Shown piece by piece: positions 6,904-16,100 of a stretch of 56,698 nt of DNA; the first letter of the stretch is position 1; each line of letters begins with the position of its first letter. Source of the stretch: an uncultured beta proteobacterium (GTDB lineage Bacteria; Pseudomonadota; Gammaproteobacteria; Burkholderiales; Burkholderiaceae_C); contig CAIXNB010000103.1 of NCBI GenBank assembly GCA_903920695.1, positions 1-56,698 on the forward strand, read 5' to 3'. A model generated the notes under the pieces. The model was given only the letters and a program-made list of their open reading frames with translations. It was not told where the DNA came from and did not search any database. A program made the position numbers and the translations under genes.

Positions 6904-8784
6904 TTAACTTGGCTTGACCAGAGAATCCGACTCGGGCCGCCAGACGGTACCGATCGACAGACTCTTGAGCTTGTTCTGCCGGCCGTACCAGAGGTTGACC
7001 AGACCGCGTGAAAAGAACACGCCCGAGAACATGCTGGTCATGATGCCCAGGCAGTGCACGACGGCGAAGCCGCGCACCGGCCCGGAACCGAAAGCGAGCA
7101 GAGCAAGACCCGCGATCAGCGAGGTGACATTCGAGTCAAGCACAGTAGCCCAGGCCCGGTCATAGCCGGCATGGATCGCCGCCTGCGGCGACGCGCCACT
7201 GCGCAGTTCTTCGCGCACGCGCTCGTTGATCAGCACGTTGGAGTCGATCGCCATGCCCAGCACCAAGGCCATCGCGGCCATGCCCGGTAGCGTCAGGGTG
7301 GCCTGAAGCATGGAGAGCACCGCCACCAGCAGCAGCAGGTTGACGGCCAGCGAGATGCTGGAAAACACGCCAAACAGCACGTAGTACAGACACATGAAGA
7401 TCGCCACCACGGTGAAACCGTAGGTCACGCTGTTAAAGCCCTTGGCAATGTTCTCGGCACCCAGGCTCGGACCGATGGTGGTCTCTTCGATGATTTCCAT
7501 CGGCGCGGCCAGTGAGCCGGCGCGCAGCAACAGCGCTGTATCGTTGGCCTCCATCGAGGTCATGCGGCCCGAAATCTGCACGCGCCCGCCGCCGATCTCG
7601 GAGCGGATCACGGGCGCCGTCACGACCTCGCCCTTGCCCTTTTCAAACAACAGGATCGCCATACGCTTGCCGATGCTTTCGCGCGTCACATCGCGGAAGA
7701 TGCGCGCGCCTTTGGCGTCCAGCGTCAGATTGACGACAGCCTCCTGCGTCTGGCTGTCAAAGCCGGGTTGCGCATCGGTCAGGTTTTCGCCGGTCAGGAT
7801 GACCTGCTTCTTGACCATGACCGGCTGACCGCTGCGTTCCAGGTAGCGCTCTGAACCGAAGGGCACGACGCCCGCACCGCTCTCGGCAGCACGCGCTTCC
7901 GTGCTTTCGTCGACCATGCGCACTTCGAGCGTGGCGGTGCGACCCAGAATGTCTTTCGCCTTGGCCGTATCCTGCACGCCGGGCAACTGCACCACGATGC
8001 GATCCAGCCCCTGCTGCTGAATCACCGGCTCGGCAACGCCGAGTTCATTGATCCGGTTGTGCAAGGTGGTGATGTTCTGCTTGAGCGACTGGTCTTGCAC
8101 GCGCCGCGCCGCCTCGGGCTTGATCGACGCCGCCAGCTTGTAGTCGGTGCCGTCCATGGTGTCGACCGATTGCAGATCGGTGAACTGATCGAGCAGCACG
8201 GCCTTGGCGGCCGCCAGGGCCTGGCTGTCGCGAAAGCGCACTTCAATCGTCTGGCCGTTGCGGTTGATACCGCTGTGGCGCACGTTTTTCTCGCGCAGGC
8301 TGGTGCGAATGTCACCGGCGAGCGATTCCGCCTTCTTGGTCAGCGCCGCCTGCATATCAACCTGCAGCATGAAGTGCACGCCGCCGCGCAAATCCAGGCC
8401 CAGGTACATCGGGAAGGCGCGCAGGGAGGTCAGCCAGGTCGGCGAGCGCGACAGCAGATTGAGCGCCACCACATAGCCGACGTTGGCCGGATCCGGGTTG
8501 AACGCCTTCTGGATCGCTTCCTTGGCCTTGAGCTGGTCCTCTGTATTGCCAAAGCGTGCCTTGACCGAAGCATGGTCCAGTGTCACCAGATCGGGCGCCA
8601 GGCCGGCGGTCTTCAGAACTTCTTCAACGCGGGCCTGCGTGCCGGCATCAACCTTGACGGTCACTTTGACCGAAGACACCTGGACCGCAGGCGCTTCACC
8701 AAAAAAATTAGGCAGGGTATAGAGGAACCCCACCACCAGCGCGATCACGATGATCGCGTACTTCCAGATCGGGTAACGATTCAT
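6904..8784 (-). CDS. secD: Protein translocase subunit SecD
   Basis: This 626-residue inner-membrane protein has an N-terminal membrane anchor (YAIIVIALVVGFLYTLP) and a large periplasmic domain with the family motif LGLDLRGGVHF near residue 125. Five C-terminal helices follow, including AIDSNVLINERVREEL, the SecD counterpart of the RND signature. SecD pulls translocating preproteins on the periplasmic side. The length is normal for the family. It is preceded by yajC (33-base gap) and followed by secF (14-base gap), so the three probably form one transcript. Confidence 0.96.
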   Translation of the reverse strand: MNRYPIWKYAIIVIALVVGFLYTLPNFFGEAPAVQVSSVKVTVKVDAGTQARVEEVLKTAGLAPDLVTLDHASVKARFGNTEDQLKAKEAIQKAFNPDPANVGYVVALNLLSRSPTWLTSLRAFPMYLGLDLRGGVHFMLQVDMQAALTKKAESLAGDIRTSLREKNVRHSGINRNGQTIEVRFRDSQALAAAKAVLLDQFTDLQSVDTMDGTDYKLAASIKPEAARRVQDQSLKQNITTLHNRINELGVAEPVIQQQGLDRIVVQLPGVQDTAKAKDILGRTATLEVRMVDESTEARAAESGAGVVPFGSERYLERSGQPVMVKKQVILTGENLTDAQPGFDSQTQEAVVNLTLDAKGARIFRDVTRESIGKRMAILLFEKGKGEVVTAPVIRSEIGGGRVQISGRMTSMEANDTALLLRAGSLAAPMEIIEETTIGPSLGAENIAKGFNSVTYGFTVVAIFMCLYYVLFGVFSSISLAVNLLLLVAVLSMLQATLTLPGMAAMALVLGMAIDSNVLINERVREELRSGASPQAAIHAGYDRAWATVLDSNVTSLIAGLALLAFGSGPVRGFAVVHCLGIMTSMFSGVFFSRGLVNLWYGRQNKLKSLSIGTVWRPESDSLVKPS

Positions 8785-8817
8785 AATCGCGTCTCTTGGG
8801 TGGCGGTAAAAACCGGA

Positions 8818-9150
8818 TTACTTAATGCTTCCCTTGGGCAAGACCTGCACCACGGCACTGCGCTGGAGCTGGATTTCCACGCCATTGGCCACTTCCAGGC
8901 TGACATAGGTGTCGCCCAGTTTGCTGACCTTGCCCAGCACGCCGCCAACGGTGGCCACTTCATCACCCTTGGCCAGGGCGTCGATCATGGCGCGATGTTC
9001 CTTTTGCTTCTTCATCTGCGGACGAATCATCACAAAATAGAGCACCACAAACATCAACACCAGGGGCAGCATGCTCATCAGTGAAGACTGCATGTCACCA
9101 CCGCCGGCGGCAGCGGGAGCGGTTTGGGCAAAGGCTGAGGAAATAAACAC
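8818..9150 (-). CDS. yajC: Preprotein translocase subunit YajC
   Basis: A 110-residue single-pass membrane protein of the Sec holotranslocon. The central helix (MLPLVLMFVVLYFVMI) is followed by the diagnostic RPQMKKQKEHRAM and GDEVATVGGVLGKV. The start is taken as GTG at 9150, preceded by CTGGAG at six bases. The open frame extends upstream to 9507, but that part is an alanine/arginine-rich shadow without YajC similarity. The chosen start gives the usual family length. It is the first gene of the yajC-secD-secF group, 80 bases downstream of mltA. Confidence 0.93.
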   Translation of the reverse strand: MFISSAFAQTAPAAAGGGDMQSSLMSMLPLVLMFVVLYFVMIRPQMKKQKEHRAMIDALAKGDEVATVGGVLGKVSKLGDTYVSLEVANGVEIQLQRSAVVQVLPKGSIK

Positions 9151-9230
9151 GGCAACTCCAGAAGAATGAATCAGGAAAACAGGCTGCGCCAGCGCTTCTT
9201 GCGCACCAAGTGCAGGCGACCGGCAACCGG

Positions 9231-10388
9231 CTATTGTATGCGGGGCCAAAGTACCCAAAGCTGCAGGGGCTGCTTGAGACGACCGGCCAGTTCGGCGGCC
9301 GCCGCACCCCAGCCGGCAAAGTAATCGGCGCGCACGCCGCCGACAATGGCGCTGCCGGTGTCCTGCGCCAGAACCAGCTTGTGCAGTTGGGCGCTGGGGC
9401 CGCTGGAAGCCAGCCAGACCGGTGTGCCGTAGGGAATGCTGCCCGGATCGACGGCAATCGAGCGCCCGGGCGTCAACGGCACGCCTTGCGCGCCTTTCGG
9501 ACCCCAAGCGGCATCCGCATCGGATAAGGGCTCTTCCTTGAAGAACACGGTGCGCGGATTACTCCACAGCAGTTCGTTGACGCGTGCCGGATGCTGCGCC
9601 GCCCAGGCCTTGATGGCCGGCCAGGAGGCATCGCGCACGGCACCCTGGTCGAGCAGCCAGCGGCCCACGCTCTTGTAGGGCTGCTCGTTGGAGCCCGCAT
9701 ACGCCAGCCGAACCAGGCGCTGCGCACCATCGGCTTCGCTGATCCGGATGCGCCCGGAGCCCTGAATCTGCAGGATCAGCGCATCAATCGGGTCGGCCAG
9801 ATACACAATTTCGCGCCCTTTGAGCTCCGCCTGCACTTGCGGCTGGGTGTCAATCTCCTGGCGCGTATACCAGGGTTTGCGCTGTGCCAGACCCACCGGC
9901 GGCCGGTACAAAGGCACGGCGAAAGTGGCGCTCGGGCGGCGTGACGCCTCCAGCAGCGGCTCGAAATAGGCCGTCAGCAGACCCTCGCTGCCGCCTTGCA
10001 GCGCGTCAACCCGGTAGGGCTGCAGGCGCGCGCGCAACCAGTCCTGCTGCTCCTGCTCGCTGCCCAGGCTCAAACGCCTAACCTCGCTGCACAAAGGCGC
10101 AAAGACCGGCCCAGGGCGCTCGCAGCTCTTGATCCAGGCGTTCCAGGCCTCGTGCAGGTGGTCCTGACCCCAACCCGGCAGGTCCGACCACGGCACGGCC
10201 GTCCAGCGGCTGCGCGCCTGCAGGATGGGTGGTGGCAAAGCCGAGGTCGCCGGCGGCTGCTCGGCCGCCTGCGGCGCAGCGCTCACTGGCGCTGGCTGGC
10301 TCGGCGGACGTGGCAGCGGCACGCTGGCGCAGGCCGCCAGCATCCCTACAATCAGGCCATTGAGGACAGCCCAGAGGAGCCGGTTCAT
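9231..10388 (-). CDS. mltA: Membrane-bound lytic murein transglycosylase A (MltA)
   Basis: A 385-residue lipoprotein that cleaves the peptidoglycan MurNAc-GlcNAc bond to a 1,6-anhydro product. The N-terminus MNRLLWAVLNGLIVGMLAAC is a lipoprotein signal with LAAC lipobox. The mature part shows LTAYFEPLLEASRR and LQIQGSGRIRI. A C-terminal 3D domain contains the catalytic Asp in LAQDTGSAIVGGVRADYF. ATG 10388 is chosen because it gives a compact signal peptide; ATG 10400 adds four residues, and neither has a strong ribosome site. The open frame extends to 10646 without signal-like sequence. The start codon overlaps the ATG of a divergent small ORF by two bases, which is unusual. Confidence 0.92.
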   Translation of the reverse strand: MNRLLWAVLNGLIVGMLAACASVPLPRPPSQPAPVSAAPQAAEQPPATSALPPPILQARSRWTAVPWSDLPGWGQDHLHEAWNAWIKSCERPGPVFAPLCSEVRRLSLGSEQEQQDWLRARLQPYRVDALQGGSEGLLTAYFEPLLEASRRPSATFAVPLYRPPVGLAQRKPWYTRQEIDTQPQVQAELKGREIVYLADPIDALILQIQGSGRIRISEADGAQRLVRLAYAGSNEQPYKSVGRWLLDQGAVRDASWPAIKAWAAQHPARVNELLWSNPRTVFFKEEPLSDADAAWGPKGAQGVPLTPGRSIAVDPGSIPYGTPVWLASSGPSAQLHKLVLAQDTGSAIVGGVRADYFAGWGAAAAELAGRLKQPLQLWVLWPRIQ

Positions 10389-10569
10389 GCGTTTGCTCAT
10401 ACTTGAAGCACTGGGTGCCCTGCTGCTGCTGCTGTTGATTGTCTGGTGGACCATGTTCGCCGGGCGCAAGCGCGGTGAGATGGCGCCAGGCCCGAGCCCG
10501 GATGCGCAAAGCACAAGCGAGGCTTCATCCGGCGCCCTCCCGCAGCAGATTGGCAAGCTCGACCGCTGA
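10387..10569 (+). CDS. Small single-pass membrane protein, unknown function
   Basis: This is a 60-codon ORF within a longer plus-strand open frame. The ATG at 10387 is preceded by AGAGGAGCC, a strong ribosome site, at good spacing. The product has one clear membrane helix (LLILEALGALLLLLLIVWWTMF), then a basic AGRKRGE stop-transfer patch and a polar Pro/Ser/Gln tail of about 30 residues. Codon choice is GC-rich at third positions, like the neighbouring genes. Its ATG overlaps the divergent mltA start, and its last 45 bases overlap the 3' end of the response-regulator gene on the other strand. No family is recognised. It could be a chance ORF, but the ribosome site and topology argue for a real protein. 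Confidence 0.5.
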   Translation: MRLLILEALGALLLLLLIVWWTMFAGRKRGEMAPGPSPDAQSTSEASSGALPQQIGKLDR

Positions 10570-11163
10570 TTTGACTTCCATCTTGTCGAACACGCGTGAG
10601 CGATGAACCTCGACGGTGCGCACACTGATGTCGAGCCGATCCGCAATCAGCTTGTTGGGCAAACCTGCCACCACCAGACGCATGACGTCGCGTTCGCGCT
10701 CGGTCAATTCAGTCTGACGCGCGCGCACCCGAGCCGCCTGCTGGCGCGCCTCTAGGTGCGCCGCCGATCGCGCCAGCGCCTGCTCGACACGATCGACCAG
10801 GGCGTTGTCGGAAAACGGCTTTTCGCAAAAATCAAAGGCGCCACGCTTGACCGCATCGACCGCCGTCGGCACGTCAGCGTGACCGGTCAGAAATATCACC
10901 GGCATGGCCAGGTGCAACTGGCGCTCAATCAGCCAATCAAACAGTGCCAGGCCGCTCAGCCCCGGCATGCGCACATCGAGCAACAGACAGCTCGGCTGCT
11001 GCGCTGGTGCGCCCTGTTCCCGTTCGAGATGGCGTTGAAAGACTTCGGCACTGTCGAAAACCTCACTCGGCAAACGGCGCGAGCGCAGCAGCCAGGCAAA
11101 CGCGTCACGCACGCTGGCATCGTCGTCGACGATGAAAATACGGGCATCGATCACAGGTTGCAT
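10525..11163 (-). CDS. FixJ/LuxR-type two-component response regulator
   Basis: A 212-residue regulator with an N-terminal receiver domain (acidic pocket FIVDDDAS near residues 10-17, phosphoacceptor Asp63 in LLLDVRMPG, Thr in FLTGHAD, Lys in CEKPF). A C-terminal LuxR/GerE helix-turn-helix follows (LTERERDVMRLVVAGLPNKLIA and ISVRTVEVHRSRVF). The gene lies nine bases downstream of the histidine kinase and is surely its partner. The pair resembles DctS/DctR-type C4-dicarboxylate sensors of Betaproteobacteria and Rhodobacter, but no dicarboxylate transporter is nearby, so the signal is unproven. The 3' end overlaps the small membrane ORF on the other strand. Confidence 0.9.
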   Translation of the reverse strand: MQPVIDARIFIVDDDASVRDAFAWLLRSRRLPSEVFDSAEVFQRHLEREQGAPAQQPSCLLLDVRMPGLSGLALFDWLIERQLHLAMPVIFLTGHADVPTAVDAVKRGAFDFCEKPFSDNALVDRVEQALARSAAHLEARQQAARVRARQTELTERERDVMRLVVAGLPNKLIADRLDISVRTVEVHRSRVFDKMEVKSAVELANLLREGAG

Positions 11164-11172
11164 GAGGCGATG

Positions 11173-13191
11173 TTATGCCACGGCACTGGCCGGCAGCGTG
11201 AACAAGAAGACCGTGCCCTGCGGCCGATTGGCGGCAAACTCGAGTGCGCCACCATGCTGCTCGACCACCGTGCGGCACAGACTCAGGCCCAGGCCCATTC
11301 CCTCAGCCTTGGTGGTGAAGAAGGGATTGAACAACTGCTCGCGAACATCGGGCGCAATGCCCTGGCCCAGGTCGGCCACCGAAAACTCAAGCCAATTCTT
11401 GCCCGCACGACTGCCCTTGAGAGCGCGCACCCGGATCGTCAGACAACGCTCTTTGATTTGTGGCCCATCCATGGCCTGCATGGCGTTGCGCGCCAGATTG
11501 AGCAGCACCTGTTCCACCATGGTTCGGTCGCACAGCACGGGCGGCACGCCGGGCTCGATCTCAGTCTGGACCCGCACCGCCAACTGGCGCGCCTGCAGGT
11601 GCACCAGCGGCAGGATGGCATCGAGCAGCGCCTGCGGCGCCACCGCCTGGCGCACCTGGTCACGTCGGCGCACATAGTCATGCACGCTCTTGATGACTTT
11701 GCCGGCGCGCTCGGCCTGCTCGGCAATACGCTGCATGGCCAGCGTCAGTTCGGCGCTGAATTCGAGCGCGCCCTGCGGACCGTCGCGCAGCAGATTGAGC
11801 GAGCCCGCGGCATAGCCGGAAATGGCGGCCAGCGGCTGATTCAATTCATGGCTGAGCAGCGACGCCATCTCGCCCACGGTCGCCAGCCGCGCCGTCGCCT
11901 GCAGGCGCTCCTGGCCAGCGCGTGACAACTCCTCGACACGGCGCTGTTCGCTGATATCGAGCAGCGCGCTCATCCAACCGGTCTGCACGCCCTGCGCGTT
12001 GATCAACGCTGCTTCGATCACGAGCACCGGAAAGCGCGAGCCGTCCTTGCGCTGGTAGATTGACTCGTAGCCTTCGCGCGGTGGCGCCCTGCCCGCTTGG
12101 CGGCTGAGCTCGTATTGCCGGTATTCCTCGCCACTCTCGGGCGGCCAGTACGGCGCCGGCGCGCTGTGCCCGAGCAGTTCGTCAGCGCTAAATCCAACCA
12201 TCTGGCAAAAGGCCGGGTTGACATAGGTGGTGTGGCCCTGCAGGTCGCGCGCGCGCAGACCCGTCACCAGAGAATCTTCCATCGCCTTGCGAAACGCCAG
12301 CACGTCGGCCAATTCGCTTTCGGCCTTGAAACGTCGGCGCATGTCCTTGCCCAGCAGCGCCACCACCGAGACCAGGGCGATCGACATCGCCGTCACCAGC
12401 GCCGTCAACACATTGGGAAACAGATCGGGGGCGGCACGCCAGCTGTCCATGCGCAGGACCAGCGTCGTACCCGGCAAATCCATCAACTGGTGCGCACTAA
12501 AGACCCGGCTACCGCGGCGCCCCGCGCCAAACAGCGCCAGGCGCGTGCCGTCGCCTTCGGTGAAGGATATTTCATTGTTGCGCGTTATCGGGCGCGCCAG
12601 CAGTCCAGTGAGCACCTCCTGCAAAGCATAGGTAGCGATCAGATAGCCCGACACCTTGCTGCCTTTTTGCAGCGGCAGGCATAACTCCATGACTTCAACA
12701 CCCAGGCCGTCACTCAGTGGCACGAAATAGCTGCTGGCATAAGCCGGGCCGCTAACGCGCCGGGCATTGGCGCAGGCCAGCACCACCTCGGACTGCAGCT
12801 CGGCACGCCCAACGTGATCGAACACCGGCGTGCGAAACGGGGTATCAACCTGCGACAACGGTCGCAGCGCGCTGTCGCGCCATTCGACGCGCACGATCTC
12901 GCGATGCTCATGCAGGAAGCTTGCGGCCTCGATGGCCCAGGAGTTGGGCGTCGGGTCGCTGTACTGCAAGGCCTGCAAGCCTTGCGCATTGCGCACGAAG
13001 GCGGCCCGGATATCGCTCACGGCCTCGGCCACATCACGCTCGAGCCGAATTTGAACCTGGTTGGCCTCGTAGATCCCGGCCAGCCAGACCAGCATGGCCA
13101 GCAGCGCAACGACCAGCAGCAGCAGCGCACTCCAGAGGGCGTTTCGGCGCAGTGTTGAAGGGGGACGCGGCGCCGGCAGCGCAGTCTTCAA
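11173..13191 (-). CDS. PAS-domain sensor histidine kinase (DctS/FixL-like)
   Basis: A 672-residue membrane kinase. A first membrane helix (~19-41), a periplasmic sensor region to ~257 and a second helix (~259-280) are followed by a PAS domain (~295-415, with TTYVNPAFCQMVGFS). The HisKA box comes next with phosphoacceptor His448 in LLSHELNQPLAAISGYA. The ATPase domain shows N-box LLNLARNAMQAM, G1 VADLGQGIAPD and PFFTTKAEGMGLGLSL. The HELNQPLAA form and PAS position are typical of the FixL/DctS/TodS group. The ATG overlaps the yhdP stop by four bases (ATGA), so it is translationally coupled to yhdP and followed by its regulator. Confidence 0.92.
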   Translation of the reverse strand: MKTALPAPRPPSTLRRNALWSALLLLVVALLAMLVWLAGIYEANQVQIRLERDVAEAVSDIRAAFVRNAQGLQALQYSDPTPNSWAIEAASFLHEHREIVRVEWRDSALRPLSQVDTPFRTPVFDHVGRAELQSEVVLACANARRVSGPAYASSYFVPLSDGLGVEVMELCLPLQKGSKVSGYLIATYALQEVLTGLLARPITRNNEISFTEGDGTRLALFGAGRRGSRVFSAHQLMDLPGTTLVLRMDSWRAAPDLFPNVLTALVTAMSIALVSVVALLGKDMRRRFKAESELADVLAFRKAMEDSLVTGLRARDLQGHTTYVNPAFCQMVGFSADELLGHSAPAPYWPPESGEEYRQYELSRQAGRAPPREGYESIYQRKDGSRFPVLVIEAALINAQGVQTGWMSALLDISEQRRVEELSRAGQERLQATARLATVGEMASLLSHELNQPLAAISGYAAGSLNLLRDGPQGALEFSAELTLAMQRIAEQAERAGKVIKSVHDYVRRRDQVRQAVAPQALLDAILPLVHLQARQLAVRVQTEIEPGVPPVLCDRTMVEQVLLNLARNAMQAMDGPQIKERCLTIRVRALKGSRAGKNWLEFSVADLGQGIAPDVREQLFNPFFTTKAEGMGLGLSLCRTVVEQHGGALEFAANRPQGTVFLFTLPASAVA

Positions 13192-16100
13192 CGCGCCAGC
13201 TCCTTGGCTTTTCCGCTGGCCTCAGGCCCACCGTCGGCCGGCGCCGCCTTGCGGTCGATCTTTGTGATTTTCGGGTCGCTCCAACTGCCGTCAATATGGA
13301 ACTCCTGCGTTGCCGCCTCGATCAGGGGGCGGCGTAAAAACAACTGCGCCAGAAAAGTGCCAACACCGATGGCCGGATTGATCATCGACGCGATCAACGA
13401 GGCGGTGCCGGCGTTGATCTCGGGCACCACAACCACCTTGATGTCCTGGGTTTCCCTGGCGAAATCGGCTTTGCCATCCATCAGAACTGCAGCGTTGACG
13501 CCTTGCATCTGCAGGTTGTTGGTCTTGGCGATACCCTGCTCGATCACGACGTCACCCCGCAGGAAATCGAAGGCAAAACCCTCGCTGAAAACGTCCCGGA
13601 AATCGAGCGTCAGGCGGCGCGGCAGCGACTGCAGGCTGAGCACACCCAGCAGCTTGGCAATGCCCGGCTCAGCCTTCAAGAACTGACCGTTCTCCACGTT
13701 GACAGCAAAGGCGCCGCTCATCGACGGGTAATCCAGACTGAAGGGCGAGCCCAGCCAGGCGATCTGCCCTTCCATCTTGCCGCGTCCTCGGCGCACCACG
13801 TCCTTCATGCCAAAGCGGTTGATCAGCGCGCCGCCATCAGCAATGTCAAGCTTGAAATTGAGCACCGTGCGCCGGCGCGCCAGCGCACTGCGGGACGGCA
13901 CGGTGCCATCCACAGCGCCCGGCGCATTGAGACTGGCCCAGTTGCCGCTGGCGGTCAGCACCGCATCGGGCGTGCTGATGTTGAATTTGTTGAGGCGCCA
14001 TTCACGCGTGCCGCCATCACGCCCGGCTGTGCCAGGACCGCGGTTAATGGCTTCGATCTCAAGACGGCCCAGGCGCTTGCCACGCAACTCGAAATCATCG
14101 ACCGCAATGTCGAGCGCCGGCACACTGGCCGGCTGCTCGTTGAGCAAGGCCTCGACTTCGTTGGCGGCACTGGCGGCAATGGTCAGACGCGCCAGCCTGG
14201 CATAGACGCGCCCAGCACCAGCGCCCGAGGGCGCGCGGTACTCCAGATAACCATTGAGTTCGCTGGCATCGAGATTGGCGCGCCAGAGCAGCCCCTCGCG
14301 CGAGGCCCCGACCACGACATTGTTGAAGCGGCGCCCAGCTACTGTCAAATCGCGTGCGCGCAGCGCCACACTCGATGGCATATAGCCCGACGAGACACTG
14401 GTTGACGGGTTATCAACCAAGGAGGCGCCGGCGGCGTGCGTCAACCACGCGCTCCAGGCATCCAGGTCGAGCGCGTTCAAATTGATGTTGGCCGCCACGC
14501 CTTCTTCCGGCATGGGAACTGACTCCTGCGCTGACAGGCCAACACCCACGCTGCCGCGCAGCACGCGTGGCTCCGGGCCCGAGAGATCGCGCACATAGAC
14601 CAGGGACGCCAGACGACCAATGTCGAGCGTGAACTGGTCGCGCAGACGCAGTTGCCCGTTTGCCATCGGCAGCAGCTGGTCGCGCAGCAATGCCGTCTCC
14701 AGGCGCAAGGGCAGGACCGACTCAGCGCTCTTGGCGAAGGGCGGTGGCAGGTTTGAGCCCAGTCCCTGCAAGTTGCTGGTGACCAGCAACTCAGGCTCGC
14801 CCCGGCGCAAACCGAGCACGGCCGTGTAGGCCGCACTGCCGCTGGCCTGCTGCGCCAGACGCGCCACAAAACCCAACTCACGCGCCTGGCGCAAACCCTC
14901 GGCCGACACCGTTCCGCTGGCGCGGATCAGCATCGAAGGGCCGTTGCGGGCCGGCCCCAGCGCCGGCACGGCCACGGAACCCCCTTCCAGGCGCACGTCG
15001 CCGCCCAACATCGTGGCCTGCCCGCCGACAATCGAAAAATCGTGATCCGAAAAATTCACGACACCGCGCGCGCGCGTCAGACGCGGCGTATCGGGCGTTA
15101 TCTGAACCTCATTGCCGGCCAGCGTCACGCTGCCCTGGACCGTTGATTTTTCGATGCTGGCAATCGGCAGCGAGAGCTTGAACCGGTAGTCGGCACTGGC
15201 GCCCGCCACCGCCCGGGCCAGCACGCGCCCGGTCATTTCCCCCAGCGGCGAACCATTGACAACGCCCAGCGCCTCGTTAAGCGGGCCACGCACCTCGGCG
15301 GTGACCGCCACCACCGCATGCTTCAGATCCGGAATCAGGGCCTCGACCTTGTTCACCTGCAGGTTGGCGGTGGCGCCCATGCGCGCCTGCGCGCCCTTGA
15401 TTTGCAGAGCCGCGCGATCAAACACCAGTTCACCGCTGAGCTGGGTCAGTGCCGGCCAGGGCAGCGCGTCTTTGGGCTGAAGCCGGCGCGGTACGTAGGC
15501 ATAGCTGGCATTTTGAACATCAGCAGAAATCCTGAACTCACCGAGCTTGGGGTCGGTAAAGGGCATGTCATGCAGATCACCCCTGACCCGAAAGCGCGCC
15601 GCGCGCACGCTGCCGGCCTGAATCGCGTCGTGCACATAGTCGCGCACCGGTCGGTGAATCAGGCTGGGCAGATAGCGGTAAACCCGGGTGCCGTCGGCGC
15701 GGCTGAGCGTGGCCTGCAGGTCGAGCACACCGGGGAAGCGGCTGTGCGCCCCCGACTTGGCCGGATCACTGGTCTCCCACTTGATCTGCGCCTCGCCCTG
15801 GGCGTCGGCGTTGCTGAACTTCAGGTTGGGCAACTGGACTGCAATGCGCTCATCGTTGACCTGCCAACGCGCCTCGCTCGACAGTTGCGCAACCGGTATC
15901 AGCGGTTCATCGAAAACACCTGGCACCGACAGGCTGCCATTGGCGATGCTGACGCTGGCGCGACCGACTGACTGGTTGAAGTCGAACTCGACGCGCCCGC
16001 CCCGGACACCCGGCGAACTCGGCGTCAGGTCCAGTTCAAGCTGACTGACCAAGCCCTTGGCCTGGTATTGGCGCCAGGCCTCCAGCGGCCCCTGCCAGGT

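Noticed and set aside
8059..9084. A 341-codon plus-strand open frame opposite secD and yajC
   Set aside because: It has the composition of an antisense frame and no recognisable motif. secD and yajC on the other strand are certain.
10756..11925. A 389-codon plus-strand open frame across kinase and regulator genes
   Set aside because: It is an antisense shadow of GC-rich coding sequence, with His/Gln/Arg-rich composition and no domain.
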